The notes beneath the pieces are model-generated. The model saw only the letters and a list, made by a program, of their open reading frames with translations. It was not told the DNA's origin and ran no database searches. 64,000 nt of DNA, taken from contig NZ_RRYT01000001.1 of assembly GCF_006363815.1 (NCBI RefSeq), positions 85,531 through 149,530 of the forward strand. Reading direction: 5' to 3'. Each line of letters starts with the position of its first letter. Positions within the stretch are counted from its first letter, which is position 1. Source of the stretch: Thermomonospora catenispora. Lineage in GTDB: Bacteria > Actinomycetota > Actinomycetes > Streptosporangiales > Streptosporangiaceae. Shown piece by piece: positions 62,888 to 64,000 of this stretch. The translations under genes were made by a program, and so were the position numbers.

Positions 62888-63448
62888 ATGTCCGTGCTCA
62901 CTGTCGGTGACCAGTTCCCCGAGTACGAACTGACCGCCTGCGTCTCGCTGGACCCGGACAAGGCGTTCGAGACCATCAACCACAAGACCTACGAAGGCAA
63001 GTGGCGCGTGGTCTTCTTCTGGCCCAAGGACTTCACGTTCATCTGTCCCACCGAGATCGCCGAGTTCGGCCGCCTGAACGACGAATTCGCCGACCGCGAC
63101 GCCCAGGTCCTCGGCGTGTCCGTCGACAACGAGTACGTGCACTACGCCTGGCGCAAGGACCACCCGGACCTGCGCGACCTGCCGTTCCCGATGCTCTCGG
63201 ACATCAACCGGGAGCTGACCGGCGCCCTCGGCATCCTCACCAAGGAGGGCGTCGCCCAGCGCGCCACCTTCATCGTCGACCCGGACAACGAGATCCAGTT
63301 CGCCATGGTCACCGCCGGCTCGGTCGGCCGGAACGTCAAGGAGGTCCTGCGGGTCCTCGACGCCCTGCAGTCCGACGAGCTGTGCCCGTGCAACTGGAAC
63401 AAGGGCGAGGAGACCCTGGACCCCAAGAAGCTCATGGCCGGCGCCTGA
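62888..63448 (+). CDS. ahpC: Alkyl hydroperoxide reductase subunit C (2-Cys peroxiredoxin)
   Basis: Reduces peroxides with a peroxidatic cysteine and is recycled by AhpD. Seen: VVFFWPKDFTFICPTEIAEF with peroxidatic Cys53, VDNEYVHYAWRKDHPDL, and C-terminal DELCPCNWNKGEE containing Cys166 and Cys168, the CxC pair also found in mycobacterial AhpC. 186 residues. ATG 62888 with AGGAGAG upstream. ahpD follows 165 bases on; a CRP-type and an OxyR-type dyad lie upstream. Confidence 0.96.
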   Translation: MSVLTVGDQFPEYELTACVSLDPDKAFETINHKTYEGKWRVVFFWPKDFTFICPTEIAEFGRLNDEFADRDAQVLGVSVDNEYVHYAWRKDHPDLRDLPFPMLSDINRELTGALGILTKEGVAQRATFIVDPDNEIQFAMVTAGSVGRNVKEVLRVLDALQSDELCPCNWNKGEETLDPKKLMAGA

Positions 63449-63613
63449 TCCGCCTCCTCACACGATCGGCCCGCTCCCGGCGGCCGCCCGGCCGCCGGGA
63501 GCGGGACGCACCGGTCATCACCGGGCCCCCCGCGGGGCCCGGCGCCCCGGCCCCAAGCCCCGCCCGGCCGGCCCCGCCCGCGGCCGGCCGCTCTCTGAAA
63601 GGAAGGCCTCGCT

Positions 63614-64000
63614 ATGAGCGTCGACGCGCTGAAGAACGCCCTTCCGGCGTACGCCAAGGACACCAAGCTCAACCTGGGCTCGGTGATCACCACCTCGCAG
63701 CTCACCGAGCAGCAGCTGTGGGGCACCGTGCTGGCCTGCGCGCTGGCCACCCGCAGCTCTCAGGTGATCCGCGAGCTGTCCGAGGAGGCCGCTGACTACC
63801 TGTCCGCCGAGGCCTTCGAGGCCGCCAAGGCCGCCGCGTCGATCATGGCCATGAACAACGTGTACTACCGGGCCACCCACCTGATCGGCGACGAGAGCTA
63901 CAGCACCCTGCCCGCCCGGCTGCGGATGACCGTGATCGGCAAGCCCGGCGTCGAGAAGGCCGACTTCGAGCTGTGGTGCCTGGCCGTCTCCGCCGTCAAC
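63614..64000 (+). CDS. ahpD: Alkyl hydroperoxide reductase AhpD (partial, C-terminus outside window)
   Basis: Reductase partner of AhpC, using a CxxC thiol pair. Visible: [102 protein letters not shown]. The CxxC and His of the active site should follow immediately beyond the window, after AVN. 129 codons are present. ATG with AAAGGAAGG Shine-Dalgarno. Divergent oxyR supports peroxide control. Confidence 0.95.
   Translation, partial: MSVDALKNALPAYAKDTKLNLGSVITTSQLTEQQLWGTVLACALATRSSQVIRELSEEAADYLSAEAFEAAKAAASIMAMNNVYYRATHLIGDESYSTLPARLRMTVIGKPGVEKADFELWCLAVSAVN

Overview
The window comes from a very GC-rich, high-coding-density genome with many GTG starts, SD-led genes overlapping as ATGA or GTGA, and actinobacterial families such as DUF397, DUF3017, PerM-like DUF6350 and PspC two-component genes. 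The neighbourhoods purN-purH / perM / sucCD and folD / DUF3017 / mdh / icd are typical of Streptosporangiales and Streptomycetales. I infer a Streptosporangiales or Thermomonosporaceae-like actinomycete; the species is not determinable from sequence alone. No tRNA, rRNA, CRISPR array, integrase or insertion sequence was seen.

Layout. 1-8.5 kb is an accessory region: a Ser/Thr kinase running off the left edge, a PadR-ABC-permease operon under an apparently autoregulated leaderless promoter, a secreted His-rich protein, a cluster of intact and broken DUF397 genes, and a second, inactivated kinase. 8.7-10.9 kb holds a siderophore-interacting reductase with a 38-residue membrane protein and a divergent TetR regulator. 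11.1-18.2 kb carries an M20 hydrolase, a GCS2-type ligase, a DD-carboxypeptidase, a BrkB protein, a 2H phosphoesterase and trpS. 18.4-25.1 kb contains galEK and a translationally coupled HSP90-like/TPR pair. 25.4-38.5 kb is core metabolism: mdh, icd, folD, purH, purN and sucCD, with an FHA-HTH regulator and small membrane proteins among them. 38.8-46.2 kb holds a GH15-like exported protein, a TauE/SafE permease, a PIG-L deacetylase, dhaKLM and pcrA. 46.2-56.4 kb holds an Rpn-like nuclease, a dehydrogenase/AraC pair (the AraC gene carries two compensating frameshifts), a PspC two-component system, a dicarboxylate symporter and a cysteine-dioxygenase-like gene behind a polycysteine leader ORF. 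56.4-61.4 kb holds a membrane-anchored CoxG-like protein and a surface-lipid or glycan group. 61.8-64 kb is the oxyR / ahpCD peroxide locus.

How the genes work together. OxyR with AhpC/AhpD forms a peroxide response; a perfect OxyR-type palindrome and a perfect CRP-type palindrome lie in the oxyR-ahpC intergenic region. The central carbon genes supply TCA-cycle flux, folate one-carbon units and the last steps of purine synthesis. DhaKLM phosphorylates dihydroxyacetone. The features most worth a second look are the polycysteine leader ahead of a cysteine-catabolic gene, the HSP90-TPR pair, the DUF397 graveyard, the broken kinase and AraC genes, and several small membrane proteins coupled to larger neighbours.
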